Origin: Paraburkholderia domus
GTDB lineage: Bacteria; Pseudomonadota; Gammaproteobacteria; Burkholderiales; Burkholderiaceae
Length of the DNA: 64,000 nucleotides
Reading direction: 5' to 3'
Assembly (NCBI RefSeq): GCF_905220705.1
Contig: NZ_CAJNAT010000013.1
Coordinates: forward strand, 116,500 to 180,499
Shown here: piece by piece, positions 1 through 7,744 of the stretch
Layout: each line of letters starts with the position of its first letter
How positions within the stretch are numbered: position 1 is the first letter of the stretch
Position numbers and translations under genes: made by a program
The notes under the pieces: model-generated
Databases searched by the model: none
What the model saw: only the letters and a program-made list of their open reading frames with translations
Told to the model about the DNA's origin: nothing

Positions 1-1
1 C

Positions 2-598
2 GGCAACGACCAGCCCATCGATCCGACCAACAAGTACTACCTGGCCGGTTTGCCGCAGCGCGCCTTCGATCCGGACAAGGCGAAGTTCCATTTCCAGAAG
101 GCCAAGGTAGGCAGCGCGCCGATCCAGATTTTCGCGTCGCCGGCGGCGGAAGGCTCGGTTGAAATGGCGATGTTCCTTCAGCAGGTGGCGCCGCAAGCCG
201 GTCTGAATCTTCAGGTGTCGCGCGTGCCGGCCGACGGCTACTGGTCGAATCACTGGATGAAGCATCCGCTGGGTTTCGGCAATGTCAATGCGCGTCCGAG
301 TGCCGACGTGATCTTCACCCAGTTCTTCAAGTCGGACGCACCGTGGAACGAAGCGAACTGGAAGAGCCCGAAGTTCGATCAGATGCTGCTTGCGGCACGC
401 GGCGAACCGGACGATGCGAAGCGTAAGAAGATTTACGGCGACATGCAGGTGCTGGTGCATGAAACGGGCGGCGTCGGCATTCCGATGTTCCAGAGCTCGA
501 TCGATGCCTACACGTCGAAGCTCAAGGGCCTCGGCTCGATTCCGCTGGCCGGCCTGATGGGTTTCATGTTCGCGGAAAACGTCTGGCTCGAAGCGTGA
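2..598 (+). CDS. ABC transporter substrate-binding protein, dipeptide/opine type (C-terminal part)
   Basis: This is the C-terminal ~198 residues of a periplasmic solute-binding protein of the SBP_bac_5 (DppA/OppA) family; the frame is open from base 2, so the start lies before the window. The visible part has the family's C-terminal lobe pattern, including a WSNHW segment and a helix resembling 'KRKKIYGDMQVLVHE'. It would capture a small peptide or opine and deliver it to the permeases that follow 168 bases downstream. The gap to the first permease is filled with hairpins, which fits a binding protein made in excess of its permeases. The substrate cannot be read from this fragment. Confidence 0.85.
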   Translation, partial: GNDQPIDPTNKYYLAGLPQRAFDPDKAKFHFQKAKVGSAPIQIFASPAAEGSVEMAMFLQQVAPQAGLNLQVSRVPADGYWSNHWMKHPLGFGNVNARPSADVIFTQFFKSDAPWNEANWKSPKFDQMLLAARGEPDDAKRKKIYGDMQVLVHETGGVGIPMFQSSIDAYTSKLKGLGSIPLAGLMGFMFAENVWLEA

Positions 599-623
599 GC
601 AACTGACGCGCAGTAACGAAGGG

Positions 624-749
624 TTTCCAGTCTGGCGAACTGGAAAGTCGGACCCGGCAACACGCACGCCGCTGATCGAGTGGCGTGCGGCTTTAACGGC
701 AACTACGTTGCATGGGATCGGAGTAAGCGCTAAAGCGCCAACTCCGATC
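624..749 (+). repeat. Three consecutive intercistronic hairpins
   Basis: Three perfect inverted repeats lie between the binding-protein stop and the permease start. They are TTTCCAGT/ACTGGAAA at 624-646, CGCACGCC/GGCGTGCG at 663-689, and GATCGGAGT/ACTCCGATC at 716-749 with an inner GCGC/GCGC. None has a clear U-tract. Such stems after a binding-protein cistron commonly stabilise the upstream mRNA or attenuate reading into the permeases; that role here is inference. Confidence 0.6.
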
Positions 750-766
750 GACAGAGGAGACTTTCG

Positions 767-1720
767 ATGAAAGCACACGCGCAACGACTCATTGCCGCGC
801 GCCTTGGCCTCGCGCTGCTTACGCTGCTGCTGGTCTCGGCAGTCGTGTTCGCCATCACCGGGCTGCTTCCCGGCGATGCGGCTCAACAAGCGCTCGGCCA
901 GGCGGCAACCCCGGAAGCCGTCGCGGCATTGCGGCATCAGTTCGGTCTCGACCAACCGGCGCTGCAACGCTACTTCGAGTGGCTCATTCATATTGTCAGC
1001 GGCAACTTCGGCACCTCGTTGTCGAACAATCTGCCGGTCAGCGAGCTGATCGCCACGCGCCTGCCGAATTCGCTGGTGCTGGCCGGTCTGACGGCGCTGG
1101 TCTCGGTGCCCGTGGCCTTGCTGATCGGTATTTCGTCGGCGATGTTCCGCGGCTCGCTGCTCGACCGGACGCTCAACGTGCTCACGCTGTCGACGGTCGC
1201 CGTGCCGGAGTTCCTGATCGCCACCATCGCGGTGCTGATCTTCGCCGTCAAGCTGCGCTGGCTGCCCGCGCTGTCGTATCTCTCGGAGGTGCATTCGTTC
1301 GGCGCGCTGCTGCGCATCTACGCGATGCCGGTGATGACGCTGTGCTGCGTGATCGTCGCGCAGATGGCGCGCATGACGCGCGCCGCGGTGCTCGACCAGC
1401 TCAATTCGTCGTACGTTGAAATGGCGGTGCTCAAGGGCGCGTCGCCCGCGCGCGTGGTGTTGCGGCATGTGTTGCCCAACACCATCGGGCCGATTGCCAA
1501 TGCGGTGGCGTTGAGCCTGTCGTATCTGTTCGGCGGCGTGGTGATCGTGGAGTCGATCTTCAACTATCCCGGCCTCGCGAGCCTGATGGTCGACGCCGTC
1601 ACCAACCGCGACATGCCGCTCGTGCAGGGCTGCGTGATGGTGTTCTGCGCGGCGTATCTCGCGTTGGTGCTGATCGCCGACCTGTGTCAAATCGTATCCA
1701 ACCCGAGGCTGCGTCGATGA
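767..1720 (+). CDS. ABC transporter permease, DppB type
   Basis: This 317-residue inner-membrane protein has the BPD_transp_1 fold. An N-terminal membrane segment at about residues 10-30 is followed by the conserved 'GLLPGDAA' region, and the cytoplasmic EAA loop at about 220-240 ('EMAVLKGASPARVVLRHVLP') docks on the ATPase. Length and topology match DppB/OppB. The ATG at 767 has a good ribosome-binding site (gaggaga). The stop overlaps the start of the next permease by four bases, so the two are probably translationally coupled. Confidence 0.9.
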   Translation: MKAHAQRLIAARLGLALLTLLLVSAVVFAITGLLPGDAAQQALGQAATPEAVAALRHQFGLDQPALQRYFEWLIHIVSGNFGTSLSNNLPVSELIATRLPNSLVLAGLTALVSVPVALLIGISSAMFRGSLLDRTLNVLTLSTVAVPEFLIATIAVLIFAVKLRWLPALSYLSEVHSFGALLRIYAMPVMTLCCVIVAQMARMTRAAVLDQLNSSYVEMAVLKGASPARVVLRHVLPNTIGPIANAVALSLSYLFGGVVIVESIFNYPGLASLMVDAVTNRDMPLVQGCVMVFCAAYLALVLIADLCQIVSNPRLRR

Positions 1721-2673
1721 TGAGCCAACCTACCAATCCCCACGTTCCTCATGTGCCCCATGCCAGCACCGAGCTGTACGACCTGGGCGTCGATGAACCC
1801 GTCATCGAGACGCCAGTCGTCGAAACTGCCGCGCTGAAACAGGGCGTGTTGAAACGGCTGGTGCAGCGCTTCTCCGTGCTCGGCCTGATCGGCCTCGTGC
1901 TGGTGACGTTCTGGCTGATCGTCGCGTTCATCGGGCCGCTGGTTGCACCGTATAACGGCGGCACGCTGACATCGACGGAGATTTTCGGCAGCTATAGCAC
2001 GGCGTATCCGCTCGGCACCGACTATCTCGGCCGCGATATGTTGAGCCGGATTCTCTACGGCGCGCGCTATACGGTGGGCCTCGCGCTGGCTGCCGCGGTG
2101 CTCGCCAGTTTGATCGGCACGTTCTTCGGTTTGCTCGCCGCGGTGTCCACGCGCTGGGTCGATGAAATCCTGAGCCGTCTGTTCGACGCGCTGATTTCGA
2201 TTCCGAGCAAGGTGCTCGCGCTGGTTGTGATCGCGGCGTTCGGTTCGTCGATCACGATGCTGACGACCGTCGCCGCGTTGGCCTATATCCCCGGTGCATT
2301 CCGCATTTCGCGCTCGCTTGCTGTGAACCTGATGGGTCTCGAATACGTGCAGGTAGCCAGGGCGCGCGGCGAAGGCATCTTCTATATCGCACGCGTCGAA
2401 GTGCTGCCGAACATGATTCATCCGATGCTCGCCGATTTCGGTTTGCGCTTCGTGTTCATTGTGCTGCTGCTGAGCGGGTTGAGTTTTCTCGGTCTTGGTG
2501 TGCAGCCGCCGAACGCCGATTGGGGTTCGCTCGTGCGCGAGAACATCGGCGGTTTGTCGGAGGGTGCGCCTGCCGTTCTGATGCCGGCGGTCGCGATCGC
2601 GACGCTGACCATCGGCATGAATCTGCTGATCGACAACCTGCGGCGTCGTGGCCGTAGCCATGGAGGTGCATGA
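1717..2673 (+). CDS. ABC transporter permease, DppC type
   Basis: This is the second permease, about 318 residues. A hydrophilic, proline/histidine-rich N-terminal tail precedes the first membrane segment at about residues 50-75. The 'LGTDYLGRDMLSRILYGAR' block is diagnostic of DppC/OppC, and an EAA-like loop follows ('EYVQVARARGEG...VLPNMIHP'). I chose ATG 1717 because it overlaps the upstream stop in an ATGA arrangement; an in-frame GTG at 1684 would overlap dppB-like coding for no reason. It heterodimerises with the preceding permease. Confidence 0.9.
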   Translation: MMSQPTNPHVPHVPHASTELYDLGVDEPVIETPVVETAALKQGVLKRLVQRFSVLGLIGLVLVTFWLIVAFIGPLVAPYNGGTLTSTEIFGSYSTAYPLGTDYLGRDMLSRILYGARYTVGLALAAAVLASLIGTFFGLLAAVSTRWVDEILSRLFDALISIPSKVLALVVIAAFGSSITMLTTVAALAYIPGAFRISRSLAVNLMGLEYVQVARARGEGIFYIARVEVLPNMIHPMLADFGLRFVFIVLLLSGLSFLGLGVQPPNADWGSLVRENIGGLSEGAPAVLMPAVAIATLTIGMNLLIDNLRRRGRSHGGA

Positions 2674-4517
2674 TGGCTGATCGGGACATGATTGAAGTGA
2701 AGGGCCTGCGGGTGGTCGCGGGTGCGGCTCCGGGGCCGGTGACCGAGATCGTCAAGGGCGTCGACTTTTCGGTGAAGAAGGGCGAGGTGCTGGCGCTGAT
2801 CGGCGAGTCCGGGTCGGGCAAGACGACTATCGCGCTGGCATTGCTCGGTTATGCGCGGGCGGGTTGTTCGATTAGCGGCGGCTCGATCCGTATCGGCGAC
2901 GAAGATGTGCTGTCGCTCGATGCCAAAGGCCGTCGTGCGTTACGGTCGCGGACTGTAGCTTATGTGGCGCAGAGTGCGGCGGCGGGTTTCAATCCGGCAC
3001 GTACGATCATGGATCAGGTCACCGAACCGGCGTTGCTGCATCACTTGATGACGAAAGACGCAGCGCGCACGAAAGCGATCAGCCTGTTCCGCGCGCTTGC
3101 GCTGCCCGCGCCGGAGACGATCGGCGACCGGTATCCGCATCAGGTGTCCGGCGGTCAGTTGCAGCGCCTGATGGCCGCGATGGCGTTGATCACCGATCCC
3201 GCTGTCGTCGTGTTCGACGAACCCACCACTGCGCTCGATGTCACCACGCAGATCGAAGTGCTCGCGGCCTTCAAGAAAGTGATTCGCGAACTCGGCACGA
3301 CCGCCGTGTATGTGTCGCACGACCTGGCTGTGGTCGCGCAGATGGCGGACCGCATCGTCGTGCTGAACGGCGGCGCGGTGAAGGAGAATGGGGCGGTCGC
3401 GCAAGTGCTCGATGCGCCTGTGGATGCCTATACGCGTCAACTGCTCGCTGCCACGCGCCGCCCGGAAATGGAGCTGGAGCCGCAGCAGCAGGTCGGCAAT
3501 CACATCCCGCCACTGCTCGAAATTCGCGGACTCGCGGCAGGCTATGGACGGATCGACCGCTTCGGCGCACCGGCTGTGCGCGTGCTCGACGACGTCAGCC
3601 TGTCGATTCCTCGCGGCAGCACGCTCGGGGTGATCGGCGAATCCGGCTCCGGCAAGACGACGCTCGCGCGTGTGGTGGCCGGTCTGGTCGACCGCGCGCG
3701 CGGCGAAGTGCTGTTCGACGGCAAGCCGTTGCCCGCACAACTGTCGCGCCGCACGCCGGAGCAGTACCGGCAGATTCAAATCGTGTTCCAGAATGCCGAC
3801 ACCGCGCTGAACCCGAGCCATTCGATCGCCGATATCCTGGGCCGTCCGCTGGCGTTTTATCACCATCTGCGCGGCTCGGCCGCTAAGAAACGCATGCTGG
3901 AACTGCTCGATCTGGTGAAGCTGCCGGCTTCGATCGCTACGCGTACGCCGGCCGGACTCTCCGGCGGCCAGAAGCAGCGTGTGAATCTGGCGCGCGCGCT
4001 TGCCGCCGATCCCGCGTTGATCCTTTGCGACGAAGTGACTTCCGCGCTCGATACGGTGGTTGGCGCGGCGATCCTCGATCTGCTGGCCGAATTGCGCCGT
4101 GAATTGGGTGTGTCGTACATGTTCATTAGCCACGACATCTCGACCGTGCGCGCGATCTGCGACGAAGTGATCGTGCTGTACGCGGGGCATCGTGTGGAAG
4201 CCGGACAGCGCGACGTGCTCGCCGCGCCGCCGTATCACCCCTACACGGGCTTGCTGGTCGATTCGGTGCCCGCTTTGAAGCCCGGCTGGCTCGATGCCCG
4301 CCGCGAGATTGGTTGTGCCGCGTTGCCGCCGATGGGCGAGAGCGCCAATATTCCCGAGCTGTGCTCGTTCCGTGCACGCTGCCCGGTACGCATCGACGGG
4401 ATGTGCAATATGACGCCGCCGGCCATGAAGAAGCTGCCTTCGGGCGCTGAGATTCTTTGCCATCATCCAGCGGCGGAATTGAATCGCTTGCAGACCGAAG
4501 AGGTGACCCCGGTATGA
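2670..4517 (+). CDS. ABC transporter ATP-binding protein, fused DppD-DppF type
   Basis: A 615-residue protein carries two complete ABC ATPase domains. The first has Walker A GESGSGKTT at residues 45-53, signature VSGGQLQRL and Walker B VVVFDEPTTALD. The second has another GESGSGKTT, LSGGQKQRV and LILCDEVTSALD. The C-terminus has the cysteine-containing 'CSFRARCPVRIDGMC' segment typical of the oligopeptide/dipeptide group. One chain therefore replaces the usual DppD and DppF pair. The start overlaps the upstream stop (ATGA) and follows a GGAGGT site. It powers uptake by the two permeases. Confidence 0.93.
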   Translation: MMADRDMIEVKGLRVVAGAAPGPVTEIVKGVDFSVKKGEVLALIGESGSGKTTIALALLGYARAGCSISGGSIRIGDEDVLSLDAKGRRALRSRTVAYVAQSAAAGFNPARTIMDQVTEPALLHHLMTKDAARTKAISLFRALALPAPETIGDRYPHQVSGGQLQRLMAAMALITDPAVVVFDEPTTALDVTTQIEVLAAFKKVIRELGTTAVYVSHDLAVVAQMADRIVVLNGGAVKENGAVAQVLDAPVDAYTRQLLAATRRPEMELEPQQQVGNHIPPLLEIRGLAAGYGRIDRFGAPAVRVLDDVSLSIPRGSTLGVIGESGSGKTTLARVVAGLVDRARGEVLFDGKPLPAQLSRRTPEQYRQIQIVFQNADTALNPSHSIADILGRPLAFYHHLRGSAAKKRMLELLDLVKLPASIATRTPAGLSGGQKQRVNLARALAADPALILCDEVTSALDTVVGAAILDLLAELRRELGVSYMFISHDISTVRAICDEVIVLYAGHRVEAGQRDVLAAPPYHPYTGLLVDSVPALKPGWLDARREIGCAALPPMGESANIPELCSFRARCPVRIDGMCNMTPPAMKKLPSGAEILCHHPAAELNRLQTEEVTPV

Positions 4518-4828
4518 ACGGACGATTTGTGCGACTCGCGGAGACGGGCCGCAAGACCTTCCCGATTACGGTGGACGGCGTCGTGCGCGAGGCAGCCGAG
4601 GGCGACACGTTGATGGTCGCTTTGCTGACCGGCGTGGACACGTTGCGCGATTCCGAATTCGGCGATGGCCGCCGCGCCGGTTTCTGCCTGATGGGCGCGT
4701 GCCAGGATTGCTGGGTCTGGACGGCGCAAGGCGAACGCATGCGGGCGTGCAGTACGCCCGCGGCGCCCGGCATGTCGATCGTGACGAAGCTGGCCGAAGC
4801 CGAGGAGGGTATATGGCCCCGCGTGTAG
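4514..4828 (+). CDS. (2Fe-2S)-binding subunit of an FAD-dependent amino acid/opine dehydrogenase (HcnA-like)
   Basis: This small 104-residue protein has a plant-ferredoxin-like fold. Cysteines 58, 63, 66 and 79 are placed to hold a [2Fe-2S] cluster (CLMGACQDC then RAC). Such proteins are the small subunit of three-part dehydrogenases: hydrogen cyanide synthase HcnABC, opine oxidases and D-hydroxyproline dehydrogenases. It would pass electrons between the two flavoproteins that follow. The start overlaps the ATPase stop by four bases, and its own end overlaps the next gene by 16 bases. Placement in an ABC uptake operon favours an imported opine-like or D-amino-acid substrate over cyanide formation. 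Confidence 0.85.
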   Translation: MNGRFVRLAETGRKTFPITVDGVVREAAEGDTLMVALLTGVDTLRDSEFGDGRRAGFCLMGACQDCWVWTAQGERMRACSTPAAPGMSIVTKLAEAEEGIWPRV

Positions 4829-6183
4829 TGATCATCGGCACCGGGCCGGCGGGCGTGCGCGCTGCGCAGGCGCTGGTCGAAGCCGGGTTGCGGCCGACGG
4901 TCGTCGACGAAGGGCGGCGTGACGGCGGCCAGATCTATCGGCGGCAGCCGGAGGGTTTTTCACGCAGCTATGAGACCTTGTACGGCACCGAGGCCGAGCG
5001 TGCTGCTTCGCTGCATCAGCGCTTCGATGCGCTGAAGGGCAAGATCGATTATCTGCCGGAGACGCTGGTCTGGAATATCTCGCCGAACACCGTGCATCTG
5101 GCGAGCGGCACGCGCTACCAGACGCTGACGTTCGATTCGCTTATTGTTTGCAGCGGCGCGACCGATCGGCTGATGCCGGTCAAGGGCTGGCACCAGGCGG
5201 GCACCTATAGCCTCGGCGGCGCGCAGGTTGCGCTGAAATCGCAGGGCTGCGCGATCGGCTCGCGCATCGTGATGATGGGCAGCGGTCCGTTGCTGTATCT
5301 CGTGGCGGCGCAATACGTGAAGGCGGGTGCGCAGGTGGCCGCGGTGCTCGATACGTCGACATTCATGCAGCGTGTGGCCGCGCTGCCTCGTTTGCTGGCG
5401 ATTCCTGCCGCGCTCAAAAAGGGCATTGCGTTGACGCGTGTGCTTGCGAAGGCGCGCGTGCCGGTTCATCGTGGCGTGCAGCCTCTGGAAATCAAAGGCT
5501 CGCCGCAGCAAGGCGTGAGCGGCGTCGTGGTTGCATTGCCTGGCGGCGAGCTACTCGAACTCGCGTGCGATGCCGTCGCGCTCGGCTATCACCTGCGTCC
5601 CGAGACGCAACTTGCGGACCTCGCGGGGTGCCGCTTCCTGTTCGACGACAACGCGCAGCAGTGGCTTCCGCAAATCGACGACGACGGCCGTAGCAGCGTC
5701 AAGGGCGTTTATCTGGCGGGCGATGGTGCAAGAGTTCGCGGTGCGGACGCAGCCGAACGTTCGGGCCGGCTCGCTGCACTGGCGGCATTGCACGATCACG
5801 GCATGCAGGTTGAAGGCGTCGAAGGCTTGCGTGCCGAACTCGCGCGTTTCACGCGTTTCGCAGCGGGCCTGCGCGAAGCCTTTCCATGGCCCGCGAAATT
5901 CGCCGCGTCCCTGCCGGATGAAACGATCGTCTGCCGCTGTGAAGCCATTACAGCCGGCGAACTGCGCCGCGTCGTGCAGGCGACCGGCGCCCAGGAAGCC
6001 AATCGCGCGAAGGCGTTTTCGCGCGTCGGCATGGGCCGCTGCCAGGGGCGTTACTGTGGCCACGCAGGCGCAGAGATCATCGCGGCGGCGGCCTCGGTGC
6101 CCTTGTCCTCGGTGGGACGGCTGCGTGGTCAGGCGCCCGTCAAACCGCTGCCGGTGGCGCTTGCCGAAGAGGTGAGCGAATGA
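4813..6183 (+). CDS. FAD/NAD(P)-binding oxidoreductase with BFD-like 2Fe-2S domain (HcnB/OoxA-like)
   Basis: This 456-residue flavoprotein opens with a dinucleotide-binding loop (VVIIGTGPAGVRAA, residues 4-17). A second NAD-type loop (MMGSGPLLYL) lies near residue 155. The C-terminus has a BFD-like cluster site with CRC at about residue 373 and GRCQGRYC at about 409-414. This is the layout of HcnB and opine oxidase subunit A. ATG 4813 follows gaggaggg; the longer GTG reading from 4699 is rejected because it runs through the 2Fe-2S gene. It should form a complex with its two neighbours. Confidence 0.88.
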   Translation: MAPRVVIIGTGPAGVRAAQALVEAGLRPTVVDEGRRDGGQIYRRQPEGFSRSYETLYGTEAERAASLHQRFDALKGKIDYLPETLVWNISPNTVHLASGTRYQTLTFDSLIVCSGATDRLMPVKGWHQAGTYSLGGAQVALKSQGCAIGSRIVMMGSGPLLYLVAAQYVKAGAQVAAVLDTSTFMQRVAALPRLLAIPAALKKGIALTRVLAKARVPVHRGVQPLEIKGSPQQGVSGVVVALPGGELLELACDAVALGYHLRPETQLADLAGCRFLFDDNAQQWLPQIDDDGRSSVKGVYLAGDGARVRGADAAERSGRLAALAALHDHGMQVEGVEGLRAELARFTRFAAGLREAFPWPAKFAASLPDETIVCRCEAITAGELRRVVQATGAQEANRAKAFSRVGMGRCQGRYCGHAGAEIIAAAASVPLSSVGRLRGQAPVKPLPVALAEEVSE

Positions 6184-7349
6184 GCGCGACGACTGCAAAC
6201 GAAGCCGATGTCATCGTAATCGGCGGCGGCATCATGGGAACGACGACCACCTTCTTCCTGCGTCAGCGCAAGCGCTCGGTGATTCTGCTCGAACGTGGAC
6301 TCACGGGGCAGCAGGCGAGCGGCGTGAACTTCGGCGGCATTCGCCGGCAGGGACGCGCGTTGCCGCAACTGGAGATGGCGAACCGCGCACTGCGGACATG
6401 GCAACGCTCGAAGGAGCTGCTCGGCGAAGACATCGAGTTTCTGGCGTCGGGCCACACGCGCGTGTGCTATCACCAGAAGGACGTGGAGAATTTCGATCAG
6501 TATGCGATCGATGCCCGCGCTTATGGTCTCGATCTCAACGTGCTGCACGGCGATGCCGTGTTTCAACGCTTTCCGTTTCTCGGGCGCGAGGTGCTGGCGG
6601 CGTCGATTTCACCACTCGACGGTCACGCTAATCCGCGTCTCGCCGCGCCCGCGTTTGGCCGTGCGGCTGCGCGACTCGGCGCCCAGGTGGTCGAGAACAC
6701 GGAGATCGTGCGGGTCGAAAAGGACGGTGAGCGGTTTCGCGTGGAGAGCGCAGGTGGCGACGTGTATTGGGCGGCGCAACTCGTGATCTGCGCGGGCGCC
6801 TGGGCGAGCCGTCTGACCGAACAGTTCGGCGAACCCGTTCCGTTGGTCGCTAGCGGACCGCAGATGGCCGTGACCGAGCCGGTGCCGTATGTGTTCAAGT
6901 CGTCGATGGGGGTGTTCACCTCGATCAAGGAAGAGAGCATCTATTTCCGCCAGATTCCGCGCGGCAATATCATTGTCGGCGGCGGTCCAGGTGGGCCGGC
7001 GGATGCGGTGACGTGCCGCGCGTCGGTCCTGCCGAGCAACACCGTGCGCCAAGTCGCGCAGTTGCGGCGGCTCGTGCCCGCGATGGCGCCGCTGCATGTG
7101 ATTCGCGTGTGGAGCGGCGTGGAAAGCTATCTGCCCGACGGTGAACCGGTGATCGGGCCGAGCAGCAAGGTCGACGGTCTTTACTACGCGTTCGGCTTCT
7201 GCGGCTCGGGTTTCCAGATCGGTCCGGGCGTTGGCGAAACGCTGGCCGAACTCGTCGATACGGGCAGCACGGCCATTCCCCTCGATGTGTTTTCCGTCTC
7301 CCGGTTCGCGCAGCAAGCCGCGCCCCGCTCGACCATCGCGACATCATGA
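6180..7349 (+). CDS. FAD-dependent D-amino acid/opine oxidase-type subunit (HcnC/OoxB-like)
   Basis: This 389-residue DAO-family flavoprotein has an N-terminal FAD loop (VIVIGGGIMGTTTTFFL, about residues 10-27) and a C-terminal FAD contact (GFCGSGFQIGPGVGE). It is the likely substrate-oxidising subunit, taking electrons from a C-N bond of a glycine-, proline- or opine-type substrate. The start overlaps the upstream stop (ATGA), and the stop overlaps the regulator behind it. HcnC, OoxB, NoxB and LhpB-like proteins all share this fold, so the exact substrate is open. Confidence 0.88.
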   Translation: MSATTANEADVIVIGGGIMGTTTTFFLRQRKRSVILLERGLTGQQASGVNFGGIRRQGRALPQLEMANRALRTWQRSKELLGEDIEFLASGHTRVCYHQKDVENFDQYAIDARAYGLDLNVLHGDAVFQRFPFLGREVLAASISPLDGHANPRLAAPAFGRAAARLGAQVVENTEIVRVEKDGERFRVESAGGDVYWAAQLVICAGAWASRLTEQFGEPVPLVASGPQMAVTEPVPYVFKSSMGVFTSIKEESIYFRQIPRGNIIVGGGPGGPADAVTCRASVLPSNTVRQVAQLRRLVPAMAPLHVIRVWSGVESYLPDGEPVIGPSSKVDGLYYAFGFCGSGFQIGPGVGETLAELVDTGSTAIPLDVFSVSRFAQQAAPRSTIATS

Positions 7350-7744
7350 AACAGTCCATCAGCCTCAATGCCGCCCGGGCGTTTATCGAAGCCCATTTCG
7401 ACGAACCGGTGACGCTCGCGCAACTCGCCGCGCTGTCCGCGCTCAGCGTGTCGCGCTTCGCGACGGTGTTTCGTCAGCAGTACGGTTCATCGCCCTATCG
7501 TTATCTGTGCGGGCTGCGGATTCAACGGGCGCAGACCTTGTTGCTCGAAGGTGTGCCGGGATCGGTCGTCGCGACCGAGGTCGGATTCTTCGATCAGAGC
7601 CATTTCGGACGGCATTTCAAACGATGCTGCGGAATGACGCCCAGCATGTTCATCGAGCGCGCCGGCGCGAATGCGGCGATGCATGGTGGCGTGGTTCAGG
7701 CTACTGCGTCGCGCTCAGCTTCCGCCATAAGGTCGTCTTGCTGA
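7346..7744 (+). CDS. AraC-family DNA-binding protein lacking an effector domain
   Basis: This 132-residue protein consists almost entirely of the two AraC helix-turn-helix motifs (about residues 8-108), with the family's second-motif signature 'VATEVGFFDQSHFGRHFKRCCGMTP'. No N-terminal cupin or sensor domain is present. It overlaps the dehydrogenase stop by four bases, so it is co-transcribed with the transport and oxidation genes and probably regulates them. Its last 44 bases overlap the end of prpR on the other strand. The C-terminal 25 residues look unstructured. Confidence 0.85.
   Translation: MKQSISLNAARAFIEAHFDEPVTLAQLAALSALSVSRFATVFRQQYGSSPYRYLCGLRIQRAQTLLLEGVPGSVVATEVGFFDQSHFGRHFKRCCGMTPSMFIERAGANAAMHGGVVQATASRSASAIRSSC

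Noticed and set aside
2940..4466. A 508-residue minus-strand ORF opposite the double ATPase
   Set aside because: Arg/His-rich shadow frame; the plus strand has both complete ATP-binding domains.
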